Position numbers and translations under genes: made by a program. A model generated the notes under the pieces. It worked only from the letters and a program-made list of their open reading frames with translations, had not been told where the DNA came from and did no database searches. Of a stretch of DNA of 64,000 bases, positions 35,394-47,378 are shown piece by piece (position 1 is the stretch's first letter; each line of letters starts with the position of its first letter). Source of the DNA: Sphagnum compactum (lineage: Eukaryota > Bryophyta > Sphagnopsida > Sphagnales); assembly GCA_965153455.1 (NCBI GenBank), contig OZ234494.1, positions 27,705,354 to 27,769,353 on the forward strand. Direction: 5' to 3'.

Positions 35394-36691
35394 GCAAAAC
35401 ATAATGTGTCGTCCCCAAACTCAAAAGCAGAAGAACCCTCTAGTCCCTTCATTGCCAATTTTACTTTTGCAGCACATTTGGTCCCTCCTCTTCTTGTAAC
35501 CTTTAGCTGCTTAACAAGAACAGCTATGACCTTCTGTCACTCAGAGGACAATATGAGCAAAATGGCTTCATGATTGTCAGGGATGTGAGTACCTCCATAA
35601 GGCAAGGACGATGTAAAACTGCAACTGAGCTTCTGGATGTAACACTACTGGTTCTTGAAGTTGTTACCTCTGTGATCTTGAAGAGAGACACAAGCAAGAT
35701 GTCTGTCAATACTTAGAGTAAAGTGATGAAAGCACTGATCCAAGCCAGGGTATTATGTACCTAGTGAGTCACAGTGCACACCTGAGGCTTCTCCCTTTGG
35801 GCAAGATAGAGTTGGCAAGGCTCTGGAGACCATGGAAAACCAATGCCCTTGGACCGGAATTCTGATGGTAGATTTATAGAACTGCAAGAAACCTCTTGAG
35901 AAGCCTTTATTGCATTCACTTGACCATCCTCATCACAGCTACAGGGGGAGAACTCAAGGGGCTATTCTGCTAACCTAGTTCTGGGTCAGGTGCAAGCATC
36001 CATGTCTTTGCAATCCTGAGGTCATCCATTTTAACAGTCTGTTTATGGCTTCAAAGGACAAGGGAGGGACATGCCTTAGCCCATGCCTATGATGCTTTTG
36101 AATCCAGCCTTCATTCATATGTCCCTGTAGCCACTCTTGATCTGATGACAATCTTGATTTGATCCTTTCAACATGGGTTGCATTCCATCTTGTCAGAGTC
36201 TGAGCACAGTTTGAGAGATTGCCCTGTTGGTTTGCAGAATCTGCATCAAGGATTTACTTTCTGGTTTGAAGAGCCATATTCTTCACATACTTTTCCTGAC
36301 CTTGCTCAAGAAATCATACAATCCCCCAGCAATCTCTTCATTCTAAAACTGTGTAGCATTCAAAGGTTTGAAGTGCTGAAACTGGTTCCCGTGGTCACTG
36401 TCAGTCAACTGAGGGTAATTGAATTCATCTACTTAAAATTAAACTGAGCTGCAGCACCAAAACTTTTTTAGCCTTTGCATTCTCTGCGTCATGACCAAAC
36501 AGAGTAACTTGCAGGACTAGCAATTGCCTTCAAATTCATGTTTCTTCATTGCGCAACCTGACCTGGCTGAAAATTATGGTACAAACTAAGACATATTGCA
36601 GAGGTCATGTGCACAGTAAAAGCAAGAACAAGATGTATGTGCCAGCATGTTGGCAGACCCCCATCTCTCTGAATGTCTAGTTAAAGCCACC
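35394..36691. other. Intergenic between convergent genes
   Basis: Includes the 3' ends of the phosphate transporter (+) and of the zinc-knuckle gene (-). No open frame here resembles a known protein. Confidence 0.55.
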
Positions 36692-39600
36692 TCAATCACG
36701 CAACCGATTGCTAAATGCACCTGCAGGCTTTGGTGTCCACCTCTCTGACACCAATTCCTTTGCATGGAACCTGCGGGAACGCTTTGATCGTTCTGTAGGT
36801 GCATCTTCATCCTCTACTCTACTTCTTTTTCCTTTCTTTGTCTCCGATGAAAACATTCGCTCCTGGTGTCGACTGGGTTCTCCAGAGTTATACTTTCCAG
36901 TCCTAGTTGGCTCCTGTTCACCAGAGTTTTGATGTGATTTCCAAGGCTGGCCATTGTCCTCAGGCCAAGGAGCTGGCCATGAGTGTCGCTTCTACAAATC
37001 CAAAGCCAAAAATGTTTGTGCATCAGAAGGCAGGCAAACAACTGATTTCACACATAGAATGACCAGCGCTGAGCAATGCACAAGCTGCAAACCAGACCCA
37101 ATACTAATTCTTCATACTTGTTCATTAATCCTCTAATTGTGATCTAATGAATTAATTCTCTTGTTGTCACAAGAAGAAATTAATAAAATGAAGGCTGTAC
37201 AAACTGCTCACAACCATCAGCTGTTACTGTACTGGAGCAGAGAATTACCTGGTTGATTATTTTGCACTCACGAGCAATATGACCTTCAAGCCCACATTTG
37301 TAGCACTCAAATCCATGCCTGTGCTTATCCTTCTCCTGCCTCTCCTGTCTCTCCTGTCTGGTACATGTCTGGACACTCCAGCACCCCACTCAAATTCAGC
37401 TCTCATGGTGTATGACTCATGTATGCCATGAAATTTCTGCTATAGTAAAACAAATACATACCTCACCAATGTGGCCCACTTCACCACATTGATAGCAGGA
37501 GACAGGGGTTGGAGATGCATCCACAATTTCCACACAGGAAAGATGGCCTGGCTGTTTACAGATGTAGCAGTGCACTTTCTGTAGCCAAAAACCCCACCCC
37601 ATAAACAACTCCTTAGAAAAGCATGAGAATCCACATGCAAGTTCAATAAGAAACTGAGCAGAGACTCCTCCATACTAATAGATACCCTCACATTGCTAGG
37701 GTTTTGCAAAAGTAAGTGTTTCTCCTTAATCAGAGCATCCTAGCCAAATTCTGCCAAGTCCTGCCTCCTCTACTTTTCTGCTAATGAGTTCATATTCAAA
37801 TCCCTGTCTCATATCTATGAAATCACAAAGAAATCTCCCAATTTGGAAGTAATATGACTATGAGTGCACTCAGAACCTTATGAGAGGCACTCACAAAGTA
37901 CATATCATTACTTCATCACAAAATAGCAGTGATGAGCTGCCATGACTACCCACTGACTTTATCAGCTCCCAATGGTGGGGCGTAGATAAGTATATGACAA
38001 TCTGACTCTCTCATCCACAAATAGCAGACATATACCTTGAAATCTTCTGGGTCATAGTCTCCAAAACAAGCTGCAGCCTCATGGCCAAAGCCTCCACATA
38101 ATAGACAGATGTTGGCACCACTTCTCCTCCCAATCCTCAACCTTTTGTTAGGACATGCTCTTGCCATGTGACCAAACTTTCCACACATGTAACATTCTGT
38201 TCTCTGCCCATCAACAATTCACCACCTATGTTTGAGAGCTGAACAGTTTTCTTACTACCAAATCTCTAAAAAACAAAGCTGTGAAAATGTAAAATTGATT
38301 GACAGAAACCAGAAACTTCTCCTGCAACTCTAGCTGTGCATGACCTGGCCTGGGAAACCCTAGGAGAGGACATAATAAATTGCACTGCACTACTTTGCAG
38401 TGCTAAGTAAGAGCTCTTGCCTGTGGGCAATCATAGCCTTCATGTCCAAAGTTGCCACACACATAGCAAGGCTTCTGCCTTGGTTGCTCTGTGCAAGCTG
38501 CTGCATGGTGCCCGATTTGGCCACAATTATAGCAGGACTCTCCTTGCTCCTCTGGTGGATCAAAATAGCGAGGCCCACGCTGCAAAATTGCACACCACAC
38601 ATGGAGCCACAGAATCATACATGGACCACGGCATCAATTCCAGAAAAGAATCCAGCAAGAAGCAGGTCGCTGGACAAGCAGGTCTGGACCAAAGAGAGGC
38701 TGGCTCCTCCTCTTCATCATCACATGCTGAAACAGAAAATTGTGAGCAATAATAAGCAAAATACAACCAGCTTTGCTCCAGCAAATCCAGAGCTGTACAA
38801 TAACAGATTCTTTCTCCTCAACAGGTCTGTGAGCAGGTTCAGAGATTTGCATACTTACCAGCAGCTTGCGCATCACCAAGCTTTCTTCTGCACCTTCAAG
38901 CTCCCCCTCAGTAGTAGGTGTAGCTGTATCCTCAAGCTTTATGATCTTGCTGTCACTCATCTCTGGAACTACTATCCCTGTCTGCACTGCCCAACAACAA
39001 GCCTGTCAGCTGCTGTTCCAGGCCCAGTCAATCTTCTTTCTGAGCAACGACAAAAGGCTCCTTCTTGCCTTTGAGAAAGAGAAGAAGATTCACAGCCGGT
39101 GTCAAACAACAGCGGATGTTTCCATCTCTTTTGTGCGCTTCCTTCTCAAGATCGTGCAACGTGATGACACACATTGCAGAATGCCAATTTCTAAGAGGCA
39201 AAGAATACTCTGCAAAGAGCGAACTCTCTCACTCACCTCCTTCTTTTTCTTGCCGCTCTTTTTCCGCTTCTTCTTCCCCGTTGCTGCAGCAACAGGAGGA
39301 GCCTCCTCCAACTGCGCTAGCGCATCCACATCTTCTTCTGCATCGTTGGTGATGATCTCGCCGTCTTCAAGAGGCCCGGAGGCAGCCACAGCCCGCGCCT
39401 CCTCCCAAACACGGGGACTTCTTCCGCCATCCATTGCTGCGCGGCCACCGAAGGTCGCGCCTCCTCCATCACCGTTCCGCGCCTTCTCGCCCTCTTTTCT
39501 TGGCAGTCCGCGCAGCCGCGCCTTCCGCAGTATGTCGAGAGTGAGATCCGCAGTCCCAAGCTCGCCCTCTTCCTCATCGTCCTCCTCTTCCTCCGGCGTT

Positions 39601-39758
39601 CCATCGCTCACTGGGGTCGGCGAGCGCTCCTCCTCGCGTCGTCCTGTTCGCCTCCGCGGCCGCCCATCGTCCATCGCCATAGCTCCTTGCACGCTTGCTC
39701 CTCGCTTCCTGCGCTCCCCTCTCATGTCCCGGCTGACGTTCGAGCATCCCCTGCTCAT
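36692..39758 (-). CDS. CCHC zinc-knuckle family protein (Arabidopsis At3g43590-like)
   Basis: Seven exons on the minus strand: 39758-39237, 38981-38859, 38579-38421, 38203-38036, 37578-37462, 37368-37249, 36991-36692; total 502 residues. All six introns are in phase 0, and the third starts with GC (cag/gcaaga) instead of GT. The N-terminus is acidic with a lysine cluster (KKKRKKSGKKKKE). After VMRKLLRGPRYFDPPEE come seven zinc knuckles, such as CYNCGQIGHHAAAC, CYVCGNFGHEGYDC, CYMCGKFGHMARAC and CYKCGLEGHIAREC; one (CYICKQPGHLSC) is a shorter variant and one is split by an intron. The tail is Arg/Lys-rich and probably nuclear. The family is presumed to bind RNA or single-stranded DNA; its role is not established. 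The start could instead be an in-frame ATG 11 or more codons downstream. Confidence 0.85.
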
Positions 39759-39842
39759 TCCACGTATGCCCTAAGGAGACCGATCGTCTTCCCTCAAGAG
39801 ACGAGCGCACGCAAAGAGGAAACACTTGGGAAGATCGCGGTG
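39759..39842. promoter_or_regulatory. 84-bp shared divergent promoter/leader
   Basis: The zinc-knuckle gene (ATG at 39758, minus) and the NDUFA7-like gene (ATG at 39843, plus) are head-to-head with 84 bp between start codons. The region is GC-rich for the window. Transcripts must either share a bidirectional promoter here or overlap at their 5' ends. Confidence 0.6.
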
Positions 39843-40286
39843 ATGGCGAGCACGGGTAGGGCGAAGGGTTTGATCGGCAAAGCGGGAGCGGTGCGCAAGA
39901 TCAAGCCCCAGGGATTGATCACCACAGCGATGGCGTTCTTGAAGAAGATGAGCAAGCCATGGGAAGTGACAGGCCCGACGGCAAGTCCGGAGTTTCTGGA
40001 ATCGCAGTCGCTAGCGCTGGAGTACAGGAAGTTCCCACCGGCCTCGCATCCGGTGCGCGCTATATTGGAGAACAGTCGGCCAGACAGAATCTACAACATC
40101 GCGTACTACCCTCACGATCTCCGGCGGCTTGTGGTGAAGGAGAAAACTGTGCAGCCTGTGGCGGCGATGGTTGCTGCTGCTGCGATCAACAAGGGTTCGC
40201 TGCTGCCGATGACTCCTGGCAAGATTTGGATCATGGGGAAAGCCTGTCATCTCAACGATACTCCCGGAGGCGGATACACAAAGTAG
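39843..40286 (+). CDS. Mitochondrial complex I subunit B14.5a (NDUFA7)-like
   Basis: Single exon, 147 residues. The ATG at 39843 is preferred because the longer upstream frame begins without an ATG and overlaps the divergent gene. The pattern PWEVTGPTASPEF...LEYRKFPPASHP...ENSRPDRIYNIAYYPHDLRR followed by a C-terminal GGGYTK matches plant B14.5a proteins and, more weakly, animal NDUFA7 (LRYQ...P.L...NYY.TRD.RR). It is an accessory subunit of NADH:ubiquinone oxidoreductase in the inner mitochondrial membrane. The basic N-terminal stretch (about 25 residues) could help targeting. Family assignment is from remembered patterns, so moderate confidence. Confidence 0.68.
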   Translation: MASTGRAKGLIGKAGAVRKIKPQGLITTAMAFLKKMSKPWEVTGPTASPEFLESQSLALEYRKFPPASHPVRAILENSRPDRIYNIAYYPHDLRRLVVKEKTVQPVAAMVAAAAINKGSLLPMTPGKIWIMGKACHLNDTPGGGYTK

Positions 40287-42325
40287 CCAGGGTTTCAGAG
40301 ATCAAAGGAAGAGAGGAATTGCATGAGACTCTGTGTGTGTTCGGATTCACCAACAGCATTCATGTCTTCTTCAGGTGAGAGCTAAACAAAGATGGATATG
40401 GCTGAAGTCGATCCGTCTGTTGAAGCATCTTCTTCTTCTTCTTCTCCTTCTTCTTCATCATCATCATCTTGCAGGAGTGTGTCCTTGCAAGAAGATACAA
40501 AGACTCAAAAGACTGTGCAGGAGTTCTGCAATTAGGGTTGTGATGATGGAGAAGTTGTGATACCTGAGATTCTGTGTCTCTCCTGCTCTCCTGGTTTTGA
40601 GCTCTGCGGTCTGTAACCAGATTGTAGATTACTTTAATGTCTTGGTTATGCAAAACCAACATTGATTGACTTCTCAGGTTCCTTGTAACAATTCAGTGAT
40701 CCAGATGGAAAACCTTAGCAGGAGTTCTGCGAATGATGGTATGGTCACAAGACTTAGCTACAGCGTGAGCTTGCTCTCTGCAAGGAATTTGCAAAGGAGG
40801 TGCACAGAAGAAGTTGAAGATTCTTTGTCAGGGGCAAGGTTATACAACAAAAACTATCATCAAACAAAGGAAGTATTTGTGAGTTTTCAGATGAGAGCAT
40901 GGATTACCAGCAGCATGTGAAGAAGAAGAAGCTAGCTATCCTTCTTCTTCAAATGCTGCAACTGTTTTGTAGTGTCATGCAACAGCAGTTTCTTTCTGCA
41001 AAAGTCAGAAAATGGTGTGGAAATGGAATATATTGTTGTTCGAACTAGCAAGCAGATCCATGAAGATGAACCTTTGTTTCAGCAATCTTCTTCTTCCCAG
41101 GCTCTTTCTTCACTCCATGAGAGTGCAAAAAGGAGTTTTTGTTGACTTTTGTGGATTGCACATCAAATCATGGCACAAAGAGCTGAAGCAGGATGTTTGC
41201 CATTAGTGCTCATCACTTTGTAGCATCAGCAGCGTTGAGGATCTGCAAACTCTGGTGCTAATGAGCATCTGCTGTTTGTGGAGTGCTTGATTCTAAAAGG
41301 AATAGTTGTGTGTTCAATTTCTTTGTATGTCCCTCATTATCATGTAATGTTGTGCATGTGGAGCCCATGGGTTTTTGGTTCTGCTGCAAGCCTTGCTGCA
41401 TGTGCAAGCAGAGTTCATCATGGCTTTTTTGCTTTTGGGTTTTCAAGCTCTTCTTCCAGATTTTTTCAAGCAAGATATATGTTTTCTTGGGTCTCATTGA
41501 AGGGCAACATGATTCTGTTCTGTGTGAAGCATTGGTGAAGAATTTTGACAATTGTGTAAAGATGACTAACTTCAATTGTTTTGATTAACTCAAAAAGTAG
41601 CAATGTTCATTCGACTAAGGTCAATTTTTGTTTAGGCAAAACAGACATTGCAGGTCACACATGAGAGCTCTTTTGAGGGGGCAAGAAACACAGTTGCAAC
41701 TCCTGAAATCAAAAATTGAGTATTAGGATTGTTAGAGAAGTATTGACTGCAACACTCCAACATTGTATATATGTTTATTCCACTGATTGAGGTGAGAAGA
41801 GTTGATACCTATGTGGCCCACACATTTGCACTCCCATGTTTTTTCTTGATGGCCAACTTGATGCTCACTTCAAGAAGTGTCTTAGTTGGCATGTAGTGTT
41901 TCTTTCAACTCTCTTCCTATTTTCTTGATATTACACTCTTGCCTCTTGTCTGTCTTCATGTGTGTCTCTAGTTCACTTCTCTCTTACAATCTCCAAGATC
42001 CGTCAAGCAAGCTTGCAGTTCATGCATCTTTGTCATGCACATAGCATCAGGTTGCATTTCAAAAGTTCTCTAACTCTGTGGGGTGAAGAAGTTCAGCAGC
42101 TGAGCTTCTTAACAAAATGCTATGCTATGAATATAACTTTTCTGCAGACTGAGAAAGACAACTTTTATTCATAATATTGTAATTGATACGAGTTTGTGTC
42201 CTTTTTAGATCCAGGTGCTGCTACTTTCTTTTCTGAATTCAAGGAATGATTAGAAAGCAAGTGGCAAGGAGCTGAACATACGTCCATTGATACCCAAAAC
42301 CCCTGAAAGCTTCAGAAGAGAGAAG
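40287..42325. other. Intergenic, no gene supported
   Basis: Short open frames only. Includes a (CTT)n run near 40430-40460. Should contain the NDUFA7-like 3' UTR and the leader of the next gene. Confidence 0.55.
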
Positions 42326-43233
42326 ATGTTCGGGATCATGGCAAAGACACAAGGAACAAGACCTTTCATGTTCTGGATTGTGACTTTTTGTATGATTTAC
42401 ATCACTGGAATGACCTTGTCATCTGTGTCAGGGTATTACCTTCCACTGGACTTGTGTGATTTCTATTTTGAAGGACACAGAGAGTGTGCTCCAATGTTTG
42501 ATGCGATTTCCACCAAGTCAAACATCACCTTTCCTGCATCAATTCTCACAAAGTAAGAAAATTCTACCTCCTTCATTGATATCCCATCATGCAAAACCAT
42601 TTTTCAACATTTGCACAGTTCAAACTACTAATGCTTTCTTTGATTTAATAATAATTTTGGCACTAAATTGTTTACTGCATCACCACTCATCTGAACAATA
42701 ATAACTGTGTGTGTGATGCTCACAGAGATCATATGACAGTGAGCACAGCTCATGTGAATCCTAAGTGTGCATTTCTAGCAGACCCTTCAATGGTGTTTGG
42801 TTTGGACGAAGAGTGCTCAGGACACTTCCATTTGACAGATAAGAAGCTTTTTGGTCAATTCCCAGTTTTCAAGAGCCATCAAAGTCATCAAATTCTATTG
42901 AAATTTGAGGTAAATCTGGTATTGTATATTGCCTATTCTGAAAGTCTAATCTACAGATTTGCTTCCACCATCTTATTCCATTCTGAGTCGAGCAAATTTT
43001 TGCCAAATTGGCACCACCAATATTTACCTGCTGTTAGAGATTTGATGCAGAGGGTAGTGCTGCAAGATGGAACTGTGCTCACTCCAAGTGATGGTAGCAT
43101 CCATTTCTTGGAAAGCAAGCGTTGTGTCACTATCTTCACAGCACCAGGTGCACCTTTCAATACAATGCATTACAACCCCAGCTTCCAACATGAGTTTGAA
43201 ACCTTGATCCACTCGCAACCTAGCTTAACATGA
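42326..43233 (+). CDS. Unrecognised protein with N-terminal signal/anchor segment
   Basis: Two exons, 42326-42552 and 42726-43233 (GT-AG intron 173 bp), give 244 residues; the join KSNITFPASILTK/DHMTVSTAH keeps frame. Residues about 14-36 (FMFWIVTFCMIYITGMTLSS) are a strong signal peptide or anchor. The rest has scattered cysteines (CDFYF, HRECAP, NPKCAF, DEECSG, KRCVT), suggesting a secreted or luminal disulfide-bonded protein. I recognise no domain. Possible further exons lie at about 43320-43530 (RIAVGSVEQFSQKRVTKIIH, with a CGTC) and 43507-43689 (a Lys-rich coiled-coil-like stretch, EHRKKLKKLNQKVTHLRNDF, ending in TAG). They look coding but I could not fix their splice joins. It could be a lineage-specific or fast-evolving gene. 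Confidence 0.45.
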
Positions 43234-44084
43234 TACAAAACTGTTAATGGGTCCTTTATTACTGACTGCTTACACACCTAACTTATACCAGCAAAGCACA
43301 TGGTATTGCATCGTGTGAAAATTGGCAAGACTGGAAAGAAGATAATTTATCATATGAAAATTTAGTAGATAGCAGAATAGCAGTTGGAAGTGTTGAACAA
43401 TTCAGTCAAAAACGTGTTACAAAGATTATTCATGATCCTTGTCTAATTACAATGACTCACAAACGCATGATGGTGGGTTTGTGCGGAACTTGCTACATGA
43501 CTCAAAATGGAAATCCATCCCTTGAAACCAGTTGACCAATCAGAAGACTTGATCTCAACATTGTCACAGATGGTCCCCAATATGCTCAACAAAGAGCACC
43601 GCAAGAAGCTCAAGAAGCTAAACCAAAAAGTGACACATCTGCGCAATGACTTCACCTCCATATTCCATGACATTGCAAATTTTCCTTAGTGCAGAAATCT
43701 CACAACATGCCCACCAAGCATGGACACTAGTTACACATGTTGGCAATTCTTAGTTGGAATTCCCACTCTAAGTTACCCACTTCTGAAACAATTATTCTGC
43801 TGCTGAGAATGTTTTTTGTTACAAAATTTAGTAGTTTTTACGACATATGCTCCAGGAGGAATAATCGAGGACTTTACACCTCTGTAGTACAATTTTGATA
43901 ATTGTTGTAGTTTTGACATTCTATTACAGCACTGAATTGTAGATGATTAACAAGGATAGTGTGGAACTGTTGACTATACATAGATTCAAAGCCAAAACAC
44001 AGAATCTTGAAGCTAAGAAAACTCTCAATGTACATCAAGAACTGACCTGCACCAGCCAATTTTCTTCATCTGCTCACTACTAAC

Positions 44085-46008
44085 CTAGCCTCCAGGATGT
44101 TCAACATATAACTGCATATCCAGCAGTTCACTTTGCATTGATTTGATTGGGGTTATTGTGAAAGGCTGCTGCCATCCTTTGTGCTCACTTGGTATCCAGA
44201 ACTGCTCTTTCTTGATAGTGTCCCGAGAAAGATTCGTCACATAAGCTATTAACTCCCAAGAACAATCTGCTCAGCACAGAGAGAGCTTTTGTCAGGAGAG
44301 GGGGGGTCACCCAATTCCATTGGAATGAAACATGGAAACACACAGCAGCAGCATTGTGCATCCATCTCTGAAACATAATGGAACACAACATGTGGTTTGA
44401 GGGTTTAGGGTTCAAGCTGCACCATAACTCTTACTGCTGCTACAGAGAAAGGTCATGAACCATCAATAGAGAAGATGATTGCAAGCACTTCACAATCATC
44501 AAGTATCAAGTGGACAAATATTCTACATCAGGTTCGTTCAAGCAAACTGAATGCTCTTCACTTCATCGTTACTCACATCCCAATCTCCACAAAGTACTTC
44601 AGAAACAGGCTTAAAGCAGGCAACAGTCTCCTTACAGTGAGTTAGGGGGAGTTTTACAGACCTGGAGGAAGAGGTCGCAGAAGTGGCTCACAGACAGAAA
44701 GCTTGAGCAAGAAACCCCGCAGTGCAAACTCCATTTCATTTGGTTGCAAACTTGACCTGATGAGCTGCTTAAGGGAGAAATCAAATATAAATTTCTCCAA
44801 GGCTGTCGTTTGATTGCTATTGTCAACAAAGATGACTGCAACCTTCTCTACAACACCCTGCAGATTTTCAAATATGATTTCATTAGGGCAAGATCTGTCA
44901 AAAGAAATCCACGCCCTCTAAAAGAATGTAAAGAAACTTCTTGAAGGTGAAATCAACTGGCAAAAATTGTAAAGCAAAATCAATCTTACTTGCTGGATCC
45001 AAATCTTCAGGTTTGTGACAGCTGAATGTATGTAATCTCTCAACTCTGGATGCCGCGCCCACTGCACTGGTAGATTGAGATAGCGACGTCTTTCAAACAA
45101 CTCTGCATTTCATATACTCTTGATCAAGACCAGCTAAAGAAGAACCTTACAATTTTATTCTACCATCTTGACCTTGACCAGTGTTTTTTTTTTCCAAATT
45201 TGTGAGGTAGGTGGGTTGGCAGTCGTCCACAAGAGGACTTGGCCAAATTTGGCTACAGGTCAGAGAGGAAAGTGGAAGAATAAATCCTCATAATAGGGCA
45301 ACTCGGGCCTAGTTTTTCCAAAAAAATTCCTTTGTATCATTCACACCTCCACTTTTTTTGTTGCCAGGATGCAAAAATTCGCTGGTCTTGACTGATTGAT
45401 AATCACTCTGTCTCTGAATGATAGAAAGCTCAAGTCCAAAACAAAACAAGCAAAACAAGCTCCAAGTGGGGAGAGGTTTATGATAGCAGACAAGGGAATT
45501 GACAACATTTCCCCAAAGTGCACAATTTGCCTCACTACTTTCCACCTCAATCACAACAAACAATCAAGCCTAATGAAAAGTTTTGTCTATCAAGGCATGA
45601 GTAACATATGCGGACTAAACCCTAAACCCTAAGGGCTGCACACGAGAGAGAGAGAGAGAAGGAGAACAAAATGCAAGAGAATACAACACAATACAATACC
45701 TGGTGGATATATCTCCCGCACACAAAGCAGTAAATGAACCGCAACCTCCAAGAACTCGCACACAAGATCTGCAACATGACCTGCCAGAATCACAAACACA
45801 AACACACACACACAATTGGCCATGGAGGACTCAAACTCGGACCTCAAACTCTTCATCAATACCGAGCAAAACACTTATTCTTACACATAATCAAAATCCA
45901 AGATTAATACCTGAACCAAACAAAAAAACACATTGCCATGGTTCCATTTCCAAGGAAGAAACTCTTACCATGCTCCACTCCCGGTCGATTATTGTTGTCA
46001 CGATCCAT
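44085..46008 (-). CDS. REV7: REV7 / MAD2L2 HORMA-domain protein, accessory subunit of DNA polymerase zeta
   Basis: Five exons on the minus strand: 46008-45969, 45780-45700, 45102-44990, 44857-44662, 44266-44085; total 203 residues, close to human (211) and plant REV7. Conserved blocks are VADLVCEFLEVAVHLLLCVR then EIYPPELFERRRYLNLPVQW, ARHPELRDYIHSAVTNLKIW, VEKVAVIFVDNSN, FALRGFLLKLSVCEPLLRPL, and the C-terminal safety-belt segment ending SELLDMQLYVEHPGG. REV7 links REV3 and REV1 in translesion synthesis and works in other HORMA assemblies in the nucleus. The 40-nt first exon (MDRDNNNRPGVEH) was chosen because its donor (catg/gtaagag) joins in phase with the acceptor at 45781; the alternative start at 45856 would read a (GT)n run as CVCVFVFV. 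Confidence 0.92.
45183..45290 (-). repeat. Dispersed palindromic repeat, copy between REV7 exons 2 and 3
   Basis: Same layout as the copy at 56025: T10 tract, 'aaatttgtgaggtag', 'gcagtcgtccacaagaggac', 'ttggccaaatttggctac', then 'agaggaaagtgg'. It lies inside the 597-bp second intron of REV7, in the same orientation relative to the plus strand as the other copies. Confidence 0.6.
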
Positions 46009-47378
46009 GAACTCAAAAAAAAAAATCCTCTCCGAGTCTACTTCTTCTTCTTCTTCGTCCCTGACTAAATAATTCAGCAAAGCTGCTTGCGCACGAAGAA
46101 GGAAGAAGACGAATCTATCCGTCCGTCTGCTCTTTCTGCGCTTTCTTTCTTTCCCTCATAGGGTTTAGGGTTTGCAAATCACGAAAATGATGAAATTGTT
46201 CAAATCAAAGAAACTATTGTGAAGGAAAATGTTATATCTCCACGAATATTTTATTTGTTGAAATGGAAATTTCAAAACTAATAAATTATTCAACATATCT
46301 GTGTGGAAGCTGCCATATTAGTAAGAAAGGAAGTTGTGCCATATGTGTGCATTTGTCCAATCTGCATGTTTGTTGAGTGTGACTATTAAGCATGAAAACC
46401 TATAGATAATGGAGTTCAAATCCCCATCCATTTGAGGTTCAAGTCCATTCAATAGATAACCTTAACAAGTGCAGCTTTCTTAGACTTGCATTGAAGAGTG
46501 CACAACTGTTGTTTTGCTTCTTTCAAAAGTTCCGAAAACTGAAAGGCAAACTTAAAATGTGTGGGTAGTTTTTTCTTTTGTAGCAGTCATATGTACTCAG
46601 GCATAATAGTTTTGTGTGCTAGAGCCATACCTAAAAACCCCTAACAATGGAAGTTGACCTGAATTCAGCTAAAGAAGATTGGATTGTAGGCTTAGATAGT
46701 TTTAGGGTTTTAACAGCTTCTTAATTTGCTTGATGTGGTAACTGCACATGCTTCAACTTCATATCCAATGGCTGTTTGCTGCCCCATTCTGTATTTGGAA
46801 AGATACTCAATTTGTGTCACGAAGAAACAAAAGCTCATAACATCCAATTGTCTCCTCTTAATCTCTGATATACTTCACATTCTCTGCATATTACCCAAAG
46901 CACTGACAATTAGGTGTGAGATATAAAGCTGGAACAGGAACTATTCATGATGAGAACAACCAAGGGCCCACAGACTCTACAGTTGAAAATGCCAACTCTG
47001 AAACCAAATCAAGTGGTCAACGGGTTTTGTCTACATCAAGGAATCCCAAGTCAAGACTTCACCAAAAAGGAATTTGTGTCTGGGCGTAAGTACAACAACC
47101 AGAACCTAACAGTCTCCTCTGTTCCTAGTTTTCACACCAATTTTTTTTTACTTTGCCCACTTCCACTCTACAGTGGTGTCCAGTATGTGCATCCTTCCTC
47201 TTCGGTCAGCCAAGAGGACCAAGCACTTGTCACTTATAAAATTTTGCACTTTTGTTTGATTGTTCATTCTGGACCACAGATCCAATAAGGAAACAGCCAC
47301 AAGGAAACGTTCATGTGATACAAGGGTCTGTCACAGAAGAATCTGATAGGAGTTCTTTTAAACATATCTGACACTACC
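46009..47378. other. Intergenic; one possible small plus-strand gene
   Basis: 46009-46170 is the REV7 leader and promoter (a ccctaaa motif near 46160). At 46935-47290 the plus strand has two exon-like stretches (ENNQGPTDSTVENANSETKS, then a gc/gtaagt donor and a ctctacag acceptor before GVQYVHPSSSVSQEDQ). I see no family match and no clear start codon, so I do not call a gene. Confidence 0.4.

Noticed and set aside
39102-39236. Read-through of the zinc-knuckle first exon to a stop at 39102
   Set aside because: A strong donor (gag/gtgagt) at 39236 and a matching acceptor at 38982 restore the family sequence, so this is intron.
39687-39842. N-terminal extension of the NDUFA7-like frame
   Set aside because: It has no ATG, overlaps the divergent zinc-knuckle first exon, and lacks family resemblance.
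45821-45874. Alternative REV7 start reading through the (GT)n run
   Set aside because: Gives a CVCVFVFV string absent from REV7 proteins, while an upstream 40-nt exon joins in phase at a good acceptor.
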